From positions 10,756,442 through 10,820,441 of the forward strand of contig NC_069102.1 of the NCBI RefSeq assembly GCF_947172395.1: 64,000 nucleotides of DNA, given 5' to 3'. The stretch comes from Bicyclus anynana (taxonomy: Eukaryota; Arthropoda; Insecta; Lepidoptera; Nymphalidae). Below are more notes on the stretch, generated by a model. It did not search any database, was not told the DNA's origin, and worked only from the letters and a program-made list of their open reading frames with translations. The DNA is not shown here. How positions within the stretch are numbered: the stretch's first letter is position 1.

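Noticed and set aside
62853..63245. One long exon of 130 codons
   Set aside because: A clear acceptor at 63165-63167 and donors in each repeat unit split it; the part right of 63164 is intron.

Overview
The window is a piece of an insect genome, most probably a moth or butterfly (Lepidoptera). It is AT-rich and carries one very long spliced gene. Its introns are packed with repeats typical of Lepidoptera: short Helitron-like elements ending in a GC-rich palindrome plus CTAG, tRNA-derived SINEs, RTE-like and jockey-like LINE 3' ends, fold-back MITEs and a piggyBac remnant.

The only protein-coding host gene I can support is an axonemal inner-arm dynein heavy chain on the minus strand. It runs from beyond the right edge (N-terminal side) to beyond the left edge (C-terminal side). 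I reconstructed 56 exons by hand, totalling 8,905 coding bases (about 2,968 residues); all consecutive exons join in compatible phase at GT...AG borders. The sequence is closest to the DNAH10 (inner arm I1/f alpha-type heavy chain) family. From right to left the window holds N-terminal tail exons (64000-47279), the rest of the tail (42095-33575), the linker (30256-23012), AAA1 (22615-17642, P-loop GPAGTGKT), AAA2 (16990-14093, P-loop GPTGGGKT), the AAA2/AAA3 connection and AAA3 (12887-2782, P-loop GETGTSKT), an acidic spacer (1996-1158) and the start of AAA4 (492-367). The stalk, AAA5, AAA6 and C-terminus lie outside.

Three tRNA-Ala(AGC) genes sit inside dynein introns (8170-8242 minus, 31799-31871 minus, 32852-32924 plus). 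The remaining intron sequence is mostly transposon remnants. The best defined are a 1.66 kb piggyBac copy with TTAA target duplications (58311-59980), a Harbinger-type MITE with TTA duplications (23226-23516), a SINE with an 11-bp target duplication (54679-54992), paired 500-bp MITEs in opposite orientation, and three hairpin MITEs.

I found no sign of a novel multi-gene system. The observations most worth following concern the dynein gene: a 144-bp in-frame tandem repeat carrying its own splice donor in an N-terminal exon, a 30-bp repeat that multiplies the splice donor at the AAA3 Walker B motif, and a Glu-rich spacer between AAA3 and AAA4. Exon coordinates are hand-derived, so errors of 1-2 bases are possible.
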